From: Candidatus Aminicenantes bacterium UBA647
GTDB lineage: Bacteria; Acidobacteriota; Aminicenantia; UBA2199
Assembly (NCBI GenBank): GCA_002299555.1
Contig: DBOL01000050.1
Location: 1-15,272, forward strand
Direction of reading: 5' to 3'
DNA: 15,272 bases
Shown: piece after piece, positions 13,147 to 15,272 of the stretch
Layout of the letters: each line of letters begins with the position of its first letter
How positions within the stretch are numbered: the stretch's first letter is position 1
Translations under genes and position numbers: made by a program
The notes under the pieces: generated by a model
Told to the model about the DNA's origin: nothing
Seen by the model: only the letters and a program-made list of their open reading frames with translations
Databases searched by the model: none

Positions 13147-15272
13147 ATGGATAATTTTCTATTATTTTTAATTGCTCCTGCTGCGGCTGTTATAGCTCTC
13201 ATTTTTGCTTATGGTTTCTATAGGAACATTATGAAGCTGAGTGAAGGTACTGATAGAATGGTCGAGATTGCAGAGGCAGTTAGAAAAGGTGCACGGGCAT
13301 ACCTGAGACAACAATATAAAATAGTGTTGATATTTTTCGGTATTGCATTTATTTTTCTTGGATTTCTATCATTCGGACTTGAGGTTCAGTCAAAATGGAC
13401 ACCTTTCGCTTTTCTTACGGGTGGATTTTTCTCAGGACTTGCAGGATTCATCGGAATGATAACAGCTACACTTTCTTCAGCAAGAACTACAAATCAGGCA
13501 AGAAAATCACTTGATAAAGCTCTTAAAGTTGCATTTAGAAGTGGAGCGGTAATGGGGCTGGTTGTAGTTGGTCTCGGACTAATTGATATAGCTTTGTGGT
13601 TTCTTGTCCTATATTATTGGTTGGATTATTCACTTATAGTAACTACAGTTACAATGCTTTCTTTTGGCATGGGAGCCTCTCTTCAGGCTCTTTTTGCAAG
13701 AGTTGGCGGTGGTATTTTCACCAAAGCTGCCGATGTCGGAGCAGACCTTGTCGGGAAAGTTGAAGCCGGAATTCCGGAGGATGATCCCAGAAATCCTGCA
13801 ACCATTGCTGATAATGTGGGAGACAATGTCGGAGACGTAGCCGGAATGGGAGCGGATCTGTATGAATCATATGCCGGTTCAATACTTGCATCAGCTGCAT
13901 TGGGTGCATCGGCTTTTCTTTCTATTAAAGAGAGTTTGCAGATAAATGCTGTTATTCTGCCGATGGTTATTGCCGGAATAGGAATTATCGCATCGGTTAT
14001 CGGTATCTTTCTGGTAAGAACCAAAGAAGGCGCAACACAGAAACAACTTCTGTCTTCACTTGGATTCGGAGTTAACATCAGTTCGGTAATGATAATAGTA
14101 GGTTCATATTTCTCTGTAAAAATGCTCCTTCCCGAATATTTTGGTATTTTCGGATCTATAGTTGTAGGTCTGATCGTTGGTATAATAGTCGGCAAAAGTG
14201 TTGAATATTATACTTCTGACGGATACAAGCCTACAATACAGATTGCCGAGAAGGCTAAGACCGGTGAAGCAACACTTATCATAGGTGGTCTTGCTACAGG
14301 GATGATCTCAACAGCAATACCGGTTCTAACGATTGCAATTGGAATTCTCGGAGCTTTTGCCTTTGCAGGTGGTTTCGAAAATTCAATGCTTGGATTATAC
14401 GGAATTGGAATTGCTGCTGTTGGTATGCTTTCCACACTTGGAATTACACTTGCAACTGACGCATATGGACCAATTGCTGATAATGCAGGTGGAAATGCTC
14501 AGATGGCAGGATTAGGCAAAGAAGTAAGAGAACGTACTGATGCACTGGACTCACTTGGAAATACAACCGCTGCAACTGGAAAGGGATTCGCTATAGGGTC
14601 TGCCGCATTGACAGCTCTCGCTCTCCTCGCTGCATATATTGAAGAGATCAAAATGGGTATGAAGCATATAATCGATCATGGCGGAGAGCTTCCGGAAAGA
14701 ATAGTAACTTCAATTAACAGTGTTATTACCGAGGGAACAACTGGCATTGTTGATAAGATAAGCCATATCACTATTGATCAGTTCATGGAGATATTTAATG
14801 TAAATCTTATGAATCCAAAGGTTATAGTAGGTGTTTTTATCGGATCTATGATGTCATTCGTTTTTTCCGGACTTACAATGCAGGCTGTCGGCAGAGCTGC
14901 ATCAGCTATGGTAGATGAAGTTCGCAGACAATTCAGGGAAATTCCCGGAATTCTTGAAGGCAAAGCAACACCTGATTACCAGAGATGTGTATTGATCTCT
15001 ACAAAAGGTGCACAAAAAGAGATGATCCTGCCTTCTACACTTGCGATCTTAACTCCGATAATCACAGGACTTATATTGGGTGTTTCAGGTGTTATGGGAC
15101 TCCTGGTCGGAGCACTTGGCTCAGGATTCATTCTCGCAATTTTCATGGCAAATACAGGTGGTTCATGGGATAATGCAAAAAAATATATAGAAAGGGGAAA
15201 TCTTGGAGGAAAAGGCTCACCAGCACATAGAGCTTCAGTGGTGGGTGATACTGTAGGTGATCCTCTTAAAGA
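13147..15272 (+). CDS. hppA: Membrane-bound ion-pumping pyrophosphatase, K+-dependent class (3' partial)
   Basis: Integral membrane enzyme that couples pyrophosphate hydrolysis to outward pumping of H+ or Na+. The frame is open from the ATG to the window end: 708 complete codons, lacking probably only the last 30-40 residues. Many hydrophobic segments are present, as expected for about 16 transmembrane helices. Catalytic motifs are intact: D196-X7-K204-X-E206, IPEDDPRNPA (209-218), the Asp-rich ADNVGDNVGD (221-230), SWDNAKKYIE near the end, and GDTVGDP at the edge. Residues 471-476 read GNTTAA; alanine at 475, where K+-independent enzymes have lysine, marks the K+-dependent class. Glu240 in GADLYESY sits where Na+-pumping relatives carry their gate glutamate, unlike plant H+ pumps (GSDLFGSYAES). 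It has its own promoter and is not overlapped by its neighbour. Confidence 0.97.
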   Translation, partial: MDNFLLFLIAPAAAVIALIFAYGFYRNIMKLSEGTDRMVEIAEAVRKGARAYLRQQYKIVLIFFGIAFIFLGFLSFGLEVQSKWTPFAFLTGGFFSGLAGFIGMITATLSSARTTNQARKSLDKALKVAFRSGAVMGLVVVGLGLIDIALWFLVLYYWLDYSLIVTTVTMLSFGMGASLQALFARVGGGIFTKAADVGADLVGKVEAGIPEDDPRNPATIADNVGDNVGDVAGMGADLYESYAGSILASAALGASAFLSIKESLQINAVILPMVIAGIGIIASVIGIFLVRTKEGATQKQLLSSLGFGVNISSVMIIVGSYFSVKMLLPEYFGIFGSIVVGLIVGIIVGKSVEYYTSDGYKPTIQIAEKAKTGEATLIIGGLATGMISTAIPVLTIAIGILGAFAFAGGFENSMLGLYGIGIAAVGMLSTLGITLATDAYGPIADNAGGNAQMAGLGKEVRERTDALDSLGNTTAATGKGFAIGSAALTALALLAAYIEEIKMGMKHIIDHGGELPERIVTSINSVITEGTTGIVDKISHITIDQFMEIFNVNLMNPKVIVGVFIGSMMSFVFSGLTMQAVGRAASAMVDEVRRQFREIPGILEGKATPDYQRCVLISTKGAQKEMILPSTLAILTPIITGLILGVSGVMGLLVGALGSGFILAIFMANTGGSWDNAKKYIERGNLGGKGSPAHRASVVGDTVGDPLK

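Noticed and set aside
13683..14195. Long open frame on the minus strand (170 codons) opposite hppA
   Set aside because: It is antisense to the well-supported pyrophosphatase frame, is full of Pro/Ile/Thr repeats typical of a reversed membrane protein, and has no ribosome-binding site or recognisable domain.
14985..15173. Small plus-strand open frame in another frame near the window end
   Set aside because: It lies within hppA out of frame and its translation resembles no family; the hppA frame is continuous and conserved here.

Overview
The window is an A/T-rich stretch of bacterial chromosome with every gene on the + strand, packed with very short gaps or small overlaps. It carries no rRNA, tRNA, CRISPR array, insertion sequence or phage gene that I can see. 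The Lol-type periplasmic chaperone, the ECF sigma/anti-sigma pair and the secreted beta-repeat membrane protein point to a diderm (Gram-negative-type) bacterium. The acyl phosphotransferase and the membrane pyrophosphatase fit an anaerobic or energy-limited lifestyle. I cannot name the phylum: an uncultivated low-GC lineage of the FCB or deltaproteobacterial-like sort would fit, but this is inference.

Layout. 1-442 is the 3' end of a membrane-anchored protein, possibly of the DUF4388 type. 459-1346 is ribF, for FMN/FAD synthesis. 1347-1435 is a leader with a good extended -10 promoter and an inverted repeat at the likely transcription start. 1436-7551 is the conserved protein-quality-control block tig-clpP-clpX-lon, ending in the ribosome-assembly GTPase engB. 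7554-8819 is rho. 8833-9735 is a phosphate acyltransferase of the Ptb/Pta family. 9728-12384 is an overlapping or closely spaced run of envelope genes: LolA-like carrier, ECF sigma factor, zinc-finger-type membrane anti-sigma factor, and a secreted bactofilin-like beta-repeat protein with a multi-pass membrane tail. 12427-13041 is a YdcF/SanA-type DUF218 membrane protein, preceded by a perfect DnaA-box sequence. 13042-13146 is the longest gap (105 bases), with a strong sigma70-type promoter. 13147 to the window end is hppA, a membrane-bound pyrophosphatase with residues expected of the K+-dependent class; it lacks only its extreme C-terminus.

How they work together. Trigger factor folds nascent chains, ClpXP and Lon degrade failed or regulatory proteins, EngB acts in 50S assembly, and Rho ends transcription, so the first half is growth and quality-control housekeeping. 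The second half is the more interesting part: a sigma/anti-sigma switch coupled to lipoprotein trafficking and an unfamiliar membrane protein, plausibly an envelope-stress circuit. No clearly novel defence or mobile system is visible; the best leads are this cassette, the degenerate and N-terminally extended trigger factor, several palindromes at gene starts, and the ion specificity of the pyrophosphatase.
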